Of a stretch of DNA of 64,000 bases, positions 1 to 13,170 are shown piece by piece. The stretch is taken from the NCBI GenBank assembly GCA_964020085.1, contig OZ026604.1, positions 26,590,697 through 26,654,696 on the forward strand, given 5' to 3'. The notes beneath the pieces were generated by a model. It saw nothing but the letters and a program-made list of their open reading frames with translations, was not told the DNA's origin and searched no databases. Within the stretch, counting starts at the first letter, position 1; each line of letters starts with the position of its first letter. This DNA is from Micromussa lordhowensis (Eukaryota > Cnidaria > Anthozoa > Scleractinia > Lobophylliidae). A program made the position numbers and the translations under genes.

Positions 1-134
1 TGGGGTGGGTCCGGGTCCACATGCAAAGTTTCGGAGCTGCGCGACATCTCGCACTATGCTAACCAGCCCGTTTGCTAATTAGCCGAACTTTGCGCGCGTC
101 GCAACTTTGCAAACTAATACCACCAAAGCACTCC
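1..134 (+). repeat. Satellite subunit A (example copy)
   Basis: Representative 134-bp A subunit, from TGGGGTGGGTCC to CCAAAGCACTCC. Its diagnostic middle is CCCGTTTGCTAATTAGCCG, which contains the perfect palindrome GCTAATTAGC, followed by TTTGCGCGCGTCGCAAC. A subunits alternate with B subunits across the array. Confidence 0.9.
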
Positions 135-293
135 CGGGGCCGGTCCGGGTCCAAATGCGAAGTATCGGAGCTGCGCGAAATCTCGCACTATGCTAATCAG
201 CCCGCAGATCCCCAGGCGTGGCCGGCTGGCTGACTCGTTAGCCGAGCTTGACGCGTGTCGCAACTTGGCAAACTAATGGCACCAAAGCACTCC
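135..293 (+). repeat. Satellite subunit B (example copy)
   Basis: Representative B subunit, normally 160 bp; this copy lacks one G in the usual CCCGGCAGATC. Its diagnostic middle is CAGGCGTGGCCGGCTGGCTGAC. At the place of the A palindrome most B copies carry the near-palindrome GGCTGACTAGTTAGCC; this copy and a clustered subfamily near 5.2, 8.6-9.8 and 18.5-19.1 kb have CTCG in place of CTAG. Confidence 0.9.
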
Positions 294-1175
294 TGGGGTG
301 GGTCCGGGTCCACATGCAAAGTTTCGGAGCTGCGCGACATCTCGCACTATGCTAACCAGCCCGTTTGCTAATTAGCCGAACTTTGCGCGCGTCGCAACTT
401 TGCAAACTAATACCACCAAAGCACTCCCGGGGTCGGTCCGGGTCCAAATGCGAAGTATCAGAGCTGCGCGAAATCTCGCACTATGCTAATCAGCCCTGCA
501 GATCCCCAGGCGTGGCCGGCTGGCTGACTAGTTAGCCGAGCTTGACGCGTGTCGCAACTTGGCAAACTAATGGCAACAAAGCACTCCTGGGGTGGGTCCG
601 GGTCCACATGCAAAGTTTCGGAGCTGCGCGAAATCTCGCACTATGCTAACCAGCCCGTTTGCTAATTAGCCGAACTTTGCGCGCGTCGCAACTTTGCAAA
701 CTAATACCACCAAAGCACTCCTGGGGTCGGTCCGGGTCCAAATGCGAAGTATCGGAGCTGCGCGAAATCTCGCACTATGCTAATCAGCCCGGCAGATCCC
801 CAGGCGTGGCCGGCTGGCTGACTAGTTAGCCGAGCTTGACGCGTGTCGCAACTTGGCAAACTAATGGCACCAAAGCACTCCTGGGGTGGGTCCGGGTCCA
901 CATGCAAAGTTTCGGAGCTGCGCGAAATCTCGCACTATGCTAACCAGCCCGTTTGCTAATTAGCCGAACTTTGCGCGCGTCGCAACTTTTCAAACTAATA
1001 CCACCAAAGCACTCCCGGGGTCGGTCCGGGTCCAAATGCGAAGTATCGGAGCTGCGCGAAATCTCGCACTATGCTAATCAGCCCGGCAGATCCCCAGGCG
1101 TGGCCGGCTGGCTGACTAGTTAGCCGAGCTTGACGCGTGTCGCAACTTGGCAAACTAATGGCACCAAAGCACTCC

Positions 1176-1335
1176 TGGGGTGGGTCCGGGTCCACATGCA
1201 AAGTTTCGGAGCTGCGCGAAATCTCGCACTATGCTAACCAGCCCGGCAGATGCCCAGGCGTGGCCGGCTGGCTGACTAGTTAGCCGAGCTTGACGCGTGT
1301 CGCAACTTGGCAAACTAATGGCACCAAAGCACTCC
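1176..1335 (+). repeat. A/B hybrid satellite unit (example copy)
   Basis: A 160-bp unit with an A-type head (TGGGGTGGGTCCGGGTCCAC, ATGCAAAGTTTCGG) joined to a B-type tail (GGCAGATGCCCAGGCGTGG onwards). The switch falls in the shared CTATGCTAACCAGCCC stretch, as expected of unequal exchange between A and B. Similar units recur, for example near 2512, 7081, 11646, 12982, 14024, 15948, 17284 and 20969, usually four or three dimers apart, so the hybrid defines the higher-order period. Confidence 0.85.
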
Positions 1336-4300
1336 TGGGGTCGGTCCGGGTCCACATGCAAAGTTTCGGAGCTGCACGAAATCTCGCACTATGCTAACCA
1401 GCCCGTTTGCTAATTAGCCGAACTTTGCGCGCGTGGCAACTTTGCAAAGTAATACCACCAAAGCACTCCCGGGGTCGGTCCGGGTCCAAATGCGAAGTAT
1501 CGGAGCTGCGCAAAATCTCGCACTATGCTAATCAGCCCGGGAGATGCCCAGGCGTGGCCGGCTGGCTGACTAGTTAGCCGAGCTTGACGCGTGTCGCAAC
1601 TTGGCAAACTAATGGCACCAAAGCACTCCTGGGGTGGGTCCGGGTCCACATGCAAAGTTTCGGAGCTGCGCGACATCTCGCACTATGCTAACCAGCCCGT
1701 TTGCTAATTAGCCGAACTTTGCGTGCGTCGCAACTTTGCAAACTAATACCACCAAAGCACTCCCGGGGTCGGTCCGGGTCCAAATGCGAAGTATCGCAGC
1801 TGCGCGAAATCTCCCACTATGCTAATCAGCCCGGCAGATCCCCAGGCGTGGCCGGCTGGCTGACTAGTTAGCCGAGCTTGACGCGTGTCGCAACTTGGCA
1901 AACTAATGGCACCAAAGCACTCCTGGGGTGGGTCCGGGTCCACATGCAAAGTTTCGGAGCTGTGCGAAATCTCGCACTATGCTAACCAGCCCGTTTGCTA
2001 ATTAGCCGAACTTTGCGAGCGTCGCAACTTTGCAAACTAATACCACCAAAGCACTCCCGGGGTCTGTCCGGGTCCAAATGCGAAGTATCGGAGCTGCACG
2101 AAATCTCGCACTATGCTAATCAGCCCGGCAGATTCCCAGGCGTGGCCGGCTGGCTGACTAGTTAGCCGAGCTTGACGCATGTCGCAACTTGGCAAACTAA
2201 TGGCACCAAAGCACTCCTGGGGTGGGTCCGGGTCCACATGCAAAGTTTCGGAGCTGCGCAAAATCTCGCACTATGCTAACCAGCCCGTTTGCTAATTAGC
2301 CGAACTTTGCGCGCGTCGCATCTTTGCAAACTAATACCACCAAAGCACTCCCGGGGTCAGTCCGGGTCCAAATGCGAAGTATCGGAGCTGCGCGAAATCT
2401 CGCACTATGCTAATCAGCCCGGCAGATCCCCAGGCGTGGCCGGCTGGCTGACTAGTTAGCCGAGCTTGACGCGTGTCACAACTTGGCAAACTAATGGCAC
2501 CAAAGCACTCCTGGGGTGGGTCCGGGTCCACATGCAAAGTTTCGGAGCTGCGCGAAATCTCGCACTATGCTAACCAGCCCGGCAGATGCCCAGGCGTGGC
2601 CGGCTGGCTGACTAGTTAGCCGAGCTTGACGCGTGTCGCAACTTGGCAAACTAATGGCACCAAAGCACTCCTGGGGTCGGTCCGGGTCCACATGCAAAGT
2701 TTCGGAGCTGCACGAAATCTCGCACTATGCTAACCAGCCCGTTTGCTAATTAGCCGAACTTTGCGCGCGTGGCAACTTTGCAAAGTAATACCACCAAAGC
2801 ACTCCCGGGGTCGGTCCGGGTCCAAATGCGAAGTATCGGAGCTGCGCAAAATCTCGCACTATGCTAATCAGCCCGGGAGATGCCCAGGCGTGGCCGGCTG
2901 GCTGACTAGTTAGCCGAGCTTGACGCGTGTCGCAACTTGGCAAACTAATGGCACCAAAGCACTCCTGGGGTCGGTCCGGGTCCACATGCAAAGTTTCGGA
3001 GCTGCGCGAAATCTCGCACTATGCTAACCAGCCCGTTTGCTAATTAGCCCAACTTTGCGCGCGTCGCAACTTTGCAAACTAATACCACCAAAGCACTCCC
3101 GGGGTCGGTCCGGGTCCAAATGCGAAGTATCGGAGCTGCGCAAAATCTCGCACTATGCTAATCAGCCCGGCAGATCCCCAGGCGTGGCCGGCTGGCTGAC
3201 TAGTTAGCCGAGCTTGACGCGTGTCGCAACTTGGCAAACTAATGGCACCAAAGCACTCCTGGGGTCGATCCGGGTCCACATGCAAAGTTTCGGAGCTGCG
3301 CAAAATCTCGCACTATGCTAACCAGCCCGTTTGCTAATTAGCCGAACTTTGCGCGCGTCGCAACTTTGCAAACTAATACCACCAAAGCACTCCCGGGGTC
3401 GGTCCGGGTCCAAATGCGAAGTATCGAAGCTGCGCAAAATCTCGCACTATGCTAATCAGCCCGGCAGATCCCCAGGCGTGGCCGGCTGGCTGACTAGTTA
3501 GCCGAGCTTGACGCGTGTCGCAACTTGGCAAACTAATGGCACCAAAGCACTCCTGGGGTCGGTCCGGGTCCACATGCAAAGTTTCGGAGCTGCGCGACAT
3601 CTCGCACTATGCTAACCAGCCCGTTTGCTAATTAGCCGAACTTTGCGCGCGTCGCAACTTAGCAAACTAATACCACCAAAGCACTCCCGGGGTCGGTCCG
3701 GGTCCAAATGCGAAGTATCGGAGCTGCGCGAAATCTCGCACTATGCTAATCAGCCCGGCAGATCCCCAGGCGTGGCCGGCTGGCTTACTAGTTAGCCGAG
3801 CTTGACGCGTGTCGCAACTTGGCAAACTAATGGCACCAAAGCACTCCTGGGGTGGGTCCGGGTCCACATGCAAAGTTTCGGAGCTGCGCGAAATCTCGCA
3901 CTATGCTAACCAGCCCGTTTGCTAATTAGCCGAACTTTGCGCGCGTCGCAACTTTTCAAACTAATACCACCAAAGCACTCCCGGGGTCGGTCCGGGTCCA
4001 AATGCGAAGTATCGGAGCTGCGCGAAATCTCGCACTATGCTAATCAGCCCGGCAGATCCCCAGGCGTGGCCGGCTGGCTGACTAGTTAGCCGAGCTTGAC
4101 GCGTGTCGCAACTTGGCAAACTAATGGCACCAAAGCACTCCTGGGGTGGGTCCGGGTCCACATGCAAAGTTTCGGAGCTGCGCGACATCTCGCACTATGC
4201 TAACCAGCCCGTTTGCTAATTAGCCGAACTTTGCGTGCGTCGCAACTTTGCAAACTAATACCACCAAAGCACTCCCGGGGTCGGTCCGGGTCCAAATGCG

Positions 4301-7300
4301 AAGTATCGCAGCTGCGCGAAATCTCCCACTATGCTAATCAGCCCGGCAGATCCCCAGGCGTGGCCGGCTGGCTGACTAGTTAGCCGAGCTTGACGCGTGT
4401 CGCAACTTGGCAAACTAATGGCACCAAAGCACTCCTGGGGTGGGTCCGGGTCCACATGCAAAGTTTCGGAGCTGTGCGAAATCTCGCACTATGCTAACCA
4501 GCCCGTTTGCTAATTAGCCGAACTTTGCGAGCGTCGCAACTTTGCAAACTAATACCACCAAAGCACTCTCGGGGTCGGTCCGGGTCCAAATGCGAAGTAT
4601 CGGAGCTGCACGAAATCTCGCACTATGCTAATCAGCCCGGCAGATTCCCAGGAGTGGCCGGCTGGCTGACTAGTTAGCCGAGCTTGACGCGTGTCGCAAC
4701 TTGGCAAACTAATGGCACCAAAGCACTCCTGGGGTGGGTCCGGGTCCACATGCAAAGTTTCGGAGCTGCGCAAAATCTCGCACTATGCTAACCAGCCCGT
4801 TTGCTAATTAGCCGAACTTTGCGCGCGTCGCATCTTTGCAAACTAATACCACCAAAGCACTCCCGGGGTCAGTCCAGGTCCAAATGCGAAGTATCGGAGC
4901 TGCGCGAAATCTCGCACTATGCTAATCAGCCCGGCAGATCCCCAGGCGCGGCCGGCTGGCTGACTAGTTAGCCGAGCTTGACGCGTGTCACAACTTGGCA
5001 AACTAATGGCACCAAAGCACTCCTGGGGTGGGTCCGGGTCCACATGCAAAGTTTCGGAGCTGCGCGAAATCTCGCACTATGCTAACCAGCCCGTTTGCTA
5101 ATTAGCCGAACTTTGCGCGCGTCGCAACTTTGCAAACTAATACCACCAAAGCACTCCCGGGGCCGGTCCGGGTCCAAATGCGAAGTATCGGAGCTGCGCG
5201 AAATCTCGCACTATGCTAATCAGCCCGCAGATCCCCAGGCGTGGCCGGCTGCCTGACTCGTTAGCCGAGCTTGACGCGTGTCGCAACTTGGCAAACTAAT
5301 GGCACCAAAGCACTCCTGGGGTGGGTCCGGGTCCACATGCAAAGTTTCGGAGCTGCGCGACATCTCGCACTATGCTAAGCAGCCCGTTTGCTAATTAGCC
5401 GAACTTTGCGCGCGTCGCAACTTTGCAAACTAATACCACCAAAGCACTCCCGGGGTCGGTCCGGGTCCAAATGCGAAGTATCAGAGCTGCGCGAAATCTC
5501 GCACTATGCTAATCAGCCCTGCAGATCCCCAGGCGTGGCCGGCTGGCTGACTAGTTAGCCGAGCTTGACGCGTGTCGCAACTTGGCAAACTAATGGCAAC
5601 AAAGCACTCCTGGGGTGGGTCCGGGTCCACATGCAAAGTTTCGGAGCTGCGCGAAATCTCGCACTATGCTAACCAGCCCGTTTGCTAATTAGCCGAACTT
5701 TGCGCGCGTCGCAACTTTGCAAACTAATACCACCAAAGCACTCCCGGGGTCGGTCCGGGTCCAAATGCGAAGTATCGGAGCTGCGCGAAATCTCGCACTA
5801 TGCTAATCAGCCCGGCAGATCCCCAGGCGTGGCCGGCTGGCTTACTAGTTAGCCGAGCTTGACGCGTGTCGCAACTTGGCAAACTAATGGCACCAAAGCA
5901 CTCCTGGGGTGGGTCCGGGTCCACATGCAAAGTTTCGGAGCTGCGCGAAATCTCGCACTATGCTAACCAGCCCGTTTGCTAATTAGCCGAACTTTGCGCG
6001 CGTCGCAACTTTTCAAACTAATACCACCAAAGCACTCCCGGGGTCGGTCCGGGTCCAAATGCGAAGTATCGGAGCTGCGCGAAATCTCGCACTATGCTAA
6101 TCAGCCCGGCAGATCCCCAGGCGTGGCCGGCTGGCTGACTAGTTAGCCGAGCTTGACGCGTGTCGCAACTTGGCAAACTAATGGCACCAAAGCACTCCTG
6201 GGGTGGGTCCGGGTCCACATGCAAAGTTTCGGAGCTGCGCGACATCTCGCACTATGCTAACCAGCCCGTTTGCTAATTAGCCGAACTTTGCGTGCGTCGC
6301 AACTTTGCAAACTAATACCACCAAAGCACTCCCGGGGTCGGTCCGGGTCCAAATGCGAAGTATCGCAGCTGCGCGAAATCTCCCACTATGCTAATCAGCC
6401 CGGCAGATCCCCAGGCGTGGCCGGCTGGCTGACTAGTTAGCCGAGCTTGACGCGTGTCGCAACTTGGCAAACTAATGGCACCAAAGCACTCCTGGGGTGG
6501 GTCCGGGTCCACATGCAAAGTTTCGGAGCTGTGCGAAATCTCGCACTATGCTAACCAGCCCGTTTGCTAATTAGCCGAACTTTGCGAGCGTCGCAACTTT
6601 GCAAACTAATACCACCAAAGCACTCTCGGGGTCGGTCCGGGTCCAAATGCGAAGTATCGGAGCTGCACGAAATCTCGCACTATGCTAATCAGCCCGGCAG
6701 ATTCCCAGGAGTGGCCGGCTGGCTGACTAGTTAGCCGAGCTTGACGCGTGTCGCAACTTGGCAAACTAATGGCACCAAAGCACTCCTGGGGTGGGTCCGG
6801 GTCCACATGCAAAGTTTCGGAGCTGCGCAAAATCTCGCACTATGCTAACCAGCCCGTTTGCTAATTAGCCGAACTTTGCGCGCGTCGCATCTTTGCAAAC
6901 TAATACCACCAAAGCACTCCCGGGGTCAGTCCAGGTCCAAATGCGAAGTATCGGAGCTGCGCGAAATCTCGCACTATGCTAATCAGCCCGGCAGATCCCC
7001 AGGCGTGGCCGGCTGGCTGACTAGTTAGCCGAGCTTGACGCGTGTCACAACTTGGCAAACTAATGGCACCAAAGCACTCCTGGGGTGGGTCCGGGTCCAC
7101 ATGCAAAGTTTCGGAGCTGCGCGAAATCTCGCACTATGCTAACCAGCCCGGCAGATGCCCAGGCGTGGCCGGCTGGCTGACTAGTTAGCCGAGCTTGACG
7201 CGTGTCGCAACTTGGCAAACTAATGGCACCAAAGCACTCCTGGGGTCGGTCCGGGTCCACATGCAAAGTTTCGGAGCTGCGCGAAATCTCGCACTATGCT

Positions 7301-9469
7301 AACCAGCCCGTTTGCTAATTAGCCGAACTTTGCGCGCGTGGCAACTTTGCAAAGTAATACCACCAAAGCACTCCCGGGGTCGGTCCGGGTCCAAATGCGA
7401 AGTATCGGAGCTGCGCAAAATCTCGCACTATGCTAATCAGCCCGGGAGATGCCCAGGCGTGGCCGGCTGGCTGACTAGTTAGCCGAGCTTGACGCGTGTC
7501 GCAACTTGGCAAACTAATGGCACCAAAGCACTCCTGGGGTCGGTCCGGGTCCACATGCAAAGTTTCGGAGCTGCGCGAAATCTCGCACTATGCTAACCAG
7601 CCCGTTTGCTAATTAGCCGAACTTTGCGCGCGTCGCAACTTTGCAAACTAATACCACCAAAGCACTCCCAGGGTTGGTCCGGGTCCAAATGCGAAGTATC
7701 GGAGCTGCGCAAAATCTCGCACTATGCTAATCAGCCTGGCAGATCCCCAGGCATGGCCGGCTGGCTGACTAGTTAGCCGAGCTTGACGCGTGTCGCAACT
7801 TGGCAAACTAATGGCACCAAAGCACTCCTGGGGTCGGTCCGGGTCCACCTGCAAAGTTTCGGAGCTGCGCGAAATCTCGCACTATGCTAACCAGCCCGTT
7901 TGCTAATTAGCCGAACTTTGCGCGCGTCGCAACTTTGCAAACTAATACCACCAAAGCACTCCCGGGGTCGGTCCGGGTCCAAATGCGAAGTATCGGAGCT
8001 GCGCGAAATCTCGCACTATGCTAATCAGCCCGGCAGATCCCCAGGCGTGGCCGGCTGGCTGACTAGTTAGCCGAGCTTGACGCGTGTCGCAACTTGGCAA
8101 ACTAATGGCACCAAAGCACTCCTGGGGTCGATCCGGGTCCACATGCAAAGTTTCGGAGCTGCGCAAAATCTCGCACTATGCTAACCAGCCCGTTTGCTAA
8201 TTAGCCGAACTTTGCGCGCGTCGCAACTTTGCAAACTAATACCACCAAAGCACTCCCGGGGTCGGTCCGGGTCCAAATGCGAAGTATCGAAGCTGCGCAA
8301 AATCTCGCACTATGCTAATCAGCCCGGCAGATCCCCAGGCGTGGCCGGCTGGCTGACTAGTTAGCCGAGCTTGACGCGTGTCGCAACTTGGCAAACTAAT
8401 GGCACCAAAGCACTCCTGGGGTCGGTCCGGGTCCACATGCAAAGTTTCGGAGCTGCGCGACATCTCGCACTATGCTAACCAGCCCGTTTGCTAATTAGCC
8501 GAACTTTGCGCGCGTCGCAACTTAGCAAACTAATACCACCAAAGCACTCCCGGGGTCGGTCCGGGTCCAAATGCGAAGTATCGGAGCTGCGCGAAATCTC
8601 GCACTATGCTAATCAGCCCGCAGATCCCCAGGCGTGGCCGGCTGGCTGACTCGTTAGCCGAGCTTGACGCGTGTCGCAACTTGGCAAACTAATGGCACCA
8701 AAGCACTCCTGGGGTGGGTCCGGGTCCACATGCAAAGTTTCGGAGCTGCGCGACATCTCGCACTATGCTAACCAGCCCGTTTGCTAATTAGCCGAACTTT
8801 GCGCGCGTCGCAACTTTGCAAACTAATACCACCAAAGCACTCCCGGGGTCAGTCCGGGTCCAAATGCGAAGTATCGGAGCTGCGCGAAATCTCGCACTAT
8901 GCTAATCAGCCCGCAGATCCCCAGGCGTGGCCGGCTGGCTGACTCGTTAGCCGAGCTTGACGCGTGATGCAACTTGGCAAACAAATGGCACCAAAGCACT
9001 CCTGGGGTGGGTCCGGGTCCACATGCAAAGTTTCGGAGCTGCGCGACATCTCGCACTATGCTAACCAGCCCGTTTGCTAATTAGCCGAACTTTGCGCGCG
9101 TCGCAACTTTGCAAACTAATACCACCAAAGCACTCCCGGGGCCGGTCCGGGTCCAAATGCGAAGTATCGGAGCTGCGCGAAATCTCGCACTATGCTAATC
9201 AGCCCGCAGATCCCCAGGCGTGGCCGGCTGCCTGACTCGTTAGCCGAGCTTGACGCGTGTCGCAACTTGGCAAACTAATGGCACCAAAGCACTCCTGGGG
9301 TGGGTCCGGGTCCACATGCAAAGTTTCGGAGCTGCGCGACATCTCGCACTATGCTAAGCAGCCCGTTTGCTAATTAGCCGAACTTTGCGCGCGTCGCAAC
9401 TTTGCAAACTAATACCACCAAAGCACTCCCGGGGTCGGTCCGGGTCCAAATGCGAAGTATCAGAGCTGC

Positions 9470-12400
9470 GCGAAATCTCGCACTATGCTAATCAGCCCGC
9501 AGATCCCCAGGCGTGGCCGGCTGGCTGACTCGTTAGCCGAGCTTGACGCGTGATGCAACTTGGCAAACAAATGGCACCAAAGCACTCCTGGGGTGGGTCC
9601 GGGTCCACATGCAAAGTTTCGGAGCTGCGCGACATCTCGCACTATGCTAACCAGCCCGTTTGCTAATTAGCCGAACTTTGCGCGCGTCGCAACTTTGCAA
9701 ACTAATACCACCAAAGCACTCCCGGGGCCGGTCCGGGTCCAAATGCGAAGTATCGGAGCTGCGCGAAATCTCGCACTATGCTAATCAGCCCGCACATCCC
9801 CAGGCGTGGCCGGCTGCCTGACTCGTTAGCCGAGCTTGACGCGTGTCGCAACTTGGCAAACTAATGGCACCAAAGCACTCCTGGGGTGGGTCCGGGTCCA
9901 CATGCAAAGTTTCGGAGCTGCGCGACATCTCGCACTATGCTAAGCAGCCCGTTTGCTAATTAGCCGAACTTTGCGCGCGTCGCAACTTTGCAAACTAATA
10001 CCACCAAAGCACTCCCGGGGTCGGTCCGGGTCCAAATGCGAAGTATCAGAGCTGCGCGAAATCTCGCACTATGCTAATTAGCCCTGCAGATCCCCAGGCG
10101 TGGCCGGCTGGCTGACTAGTTAGCCGAGCTTGACGCGTGTCGCAACTTGGCAAACTAATGGCAACAAAGCACTCCTGGGGTGGGTCCGGGTCCACATGCA
10201 AAGTTTCGGAGCTGCGCGAAATCTCGCACTATGCTAACCAGCCCGTTTGCTAATTAGCCGAACTTTGCGCGCGTCGCAACTTTGCAAACTAATACCACCA
10301 AAGCACTCCCGGGGTCGGTCCGGGTCCAAATGCGAAGTATCGGAGCTGCGCGAAATCTCGCACTATGCTAATCAGCCCGGCAGATCCCCAGGCGTGGCCG
10401 GCTGGCTTACTAGTTAGCCGAGCTTGACGCGTGTCGCAACTTGGCAAACTAATGGCACCAAAGCACTCCTGGGGTGGGTCCGGGTCCACATGCAAAGTTT
10501 CGGAGCTGCGCGAAATCTCGCACTATGCTAACCAGCCCGTTTGCTAATTAGCCGAACTTTGCGCGCGTCGCAACTTTTCAAACTAATACCACCAAAGCAC
10601 TCCCGGGGTCGGTCCGGGTCCAAATGCGAAGTATCGGAGCTGCGCGAAATCTCGCACTATGCTAATCAGCCCGGCAGATCCCCAGGCGTGGCCGGCTGGC
10701 TGACTAGTTAGCCGAGCTTGACGCGTGTCGCAACTTGGCAAACTAATGGCACCAAAGCACTCCTGGGGTGGGTCCGGGTCCACATGCAAAGTTTCGGAGC
10801 TGCGCGACATCTCGCACTATGCTAACCAGCCCGTTTGCTAATTAGCCGAACTTTGCGTGCGTCGCAACTTTGCAAACTAATACCACCAAAGCACTCCCGG
10901 GGTCGGTCCGGGTCCAAATGCGAAGTATCGCAGCTGCGCGAAATCTCCCACTATGCTAATCAGCCCGGCAGATCCCCAGGCGTGGCCGGCTGGCTGACTA
11001 GTTAGCCGAGCTTGACGCGTGTCGCAACTTGGCAAACTAATGGCACCAAAGCACTCCTGGGGTGGGTCCGGGTCCACATGCAAAGTTTCGGAGCTGTGCG
11101 AAATCTCGCACTATGCTAACCAGCCCGTTTGCTAATTAGCCGAACTTTGCGAGCGTCGCAACTTTGCAAACTAATACCACCAAAGCACTCTCGGGGTCGG
11201 TCCGGGTCCAAATGCGAAGTATCGGAGCTGCACGAAATCTCGCACTATGCTAATCAGCCCGGCAGATTCCCAGGAGTGGCCGGCTGGCTGACTAGTTAGC
11301 CGAGCTTGACGCGTGTCGCAACTTGGCAAACTAATGGCACCAAAGCACTCCTGGGGTGGGTCCGGGTCCACATGCAAAGTTTCGGAGCTGCGCAAAATCT
11401 CGCACTATGCTAACCAGCCCGTTTGCTAATTAGCCGAACTTTGCGCGCGTCGCATCTTTGCAAACTAATACCACCAAAGCACTCCCGGGGTCAGTCCAGG
11501 TCCAAATGCAAAGTATCGGAGCTGCGCGAAATCTCGCACTATGCTAATCAGCCCGGCAGATCCCCAGGCGTGGCCGGCTGGCTGACTAGTTAGCCGAGCT
11601 TGACGCGTGTCACAACTTGGCAAACTAATGGCACCAAAGCACTCCTGGGGTGGGTCCGGGTCCACATGCAAAGTTTCGGAGCTGCGCGAAATCTCGCACT
11701 ATGCTAACCAGCCCGGCAGATGCCCAGGCGTGGCCGGCTGGCTGACTAGTTAGCCGAGCTTGACGCGTGTCGCAACTTGGCAAACTAATGGCACCAAAGC
11801 ACTCCTGGGGTCGGTCCGGGTCCACATGCAAAGTTTCGGAGCTGCGCGAAATCTCGCACTATGCTAACCAGCCCGTTTGCTAATTAGCCGAACTTTGCGC
11901 GCGTGGCAACTTTGCAAAGTAATACCACCAAAGCACTCCCGGGGTCGGTCCGGGTCCAAATGCGAAGTATCGGAGCTGCGCAAAATCTCGCACTATGCTA
12001 ATCAGCCCGGGAGATGCCCAGGCGTGGCCGGCTGGCTGACTAGTTAGCCGAGCTTGACGCGTGTCGCAACTTGGCAAACTAATGGCACCAAAGCACTCCT
12101 GGGGTCGGTCCGGGTCCACATGCAAAGTTTCGGAGCTGCGCGAAATCTCGCACTATGCTAACCAGCCCGTTTGCTAATTAGCCGAACTTTGCGCGCGTCG
12201 CAACTTTGCAAACTAATACCACCAAAGCACTCCCAGGGTTGGTCCGGGTCCAAATGCGAAGTATCGGAGCTGCGCAAAATCTCGCACTATGCTAATCAGC
12301 CTGGCAGATCCCCAGGCATGGCCGGCTGGCTGACTAGTTAGCCGAGCTTGACGCGTGTCGCAACTTGGCAAACTAATGGCACCAAAGCACTCCTGGGGTC

Positions 12401-13170
12401 GGTCCGGGTCCACCTGCAAAGTTTCGGAGCTGCGCGAAATCTCGCACTATGCTAACCAGCCCGTTTGCTAATTAGCCGAACTTTGCGCGCGTCGCAACTT
12501 TGCAAACTAATACCACCAAAGCACTCCCGGGGTCGGTCCGGGTCCAAATGCGAAGTATCGGAGCTGCGCGAAATCTCGCACTATGCTAATCAGCCCGGCA
12601 GATCCCCAGGCGTGGCCGGCTGGCTGACTAGTTAGCCGAGCTTGACGCGTGTCGCAACTTGGCAAACTAATGGCACCAAAGCACTCCTGGGGTGGGTCCG
12701 GGTCCACATGCAAAGTTTCGGAGCTGCGCGAAATCTCGCACTATGCTAACCAGCCCGTTTGCTAATTAGCCGAACTTTGCGCGCGTCGCAACTTTGCAAA
12801 CTAATACCACCAAAGCACTCCCGGGGTCAGTCCGGGTCCAAATGCGAAGTATCGGAGCTGCGCGATATCTCGCACTATGCTAATCAGCCCGGCAGATCCC
12901 CAGGCGTGGCCGGCTGGCTGACTAGTTAGCCGAGCTTGACGCGTGTCGCAACTTGGCAAACTAATGGCACCAAAGCACTCCTGGGGTGGGTCCGGGTCCA
13001 CATGCAAAGTTTCGGAGCTGCGCGAAATCTCGCACTATGCTAACCAGCCCGGCAGATGCCCAGGCGTGGCCGGCTGGCTGACTAGTTAGCCGAGCTTGAC
13101 GCGTGTCGCAACTTGGCAAACTAATGGCACCAAAGCACTCCTGGGGTCGGTCCGGGTCCACATGCAAAGT
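9470..13170 (+). repeat. ~3.7-kb higher-order block, copy 1 (partner at +9,323 bp)
   Basis: The order of diagnostic variants here recurs 9,323 bp to the right (18793-22493). Shared marks include a GTGATGCAACTT/CAAACAAATGG variant, GCTGGCTTACTAG, AACTTTTCAAAC, TCGCAGCTGCG with CTCCCAC, GGAGTGGCC and GTCAGTCCAGG. Edges are approximate, placed by eye where marker variants diverge. Confidence 0.75.
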
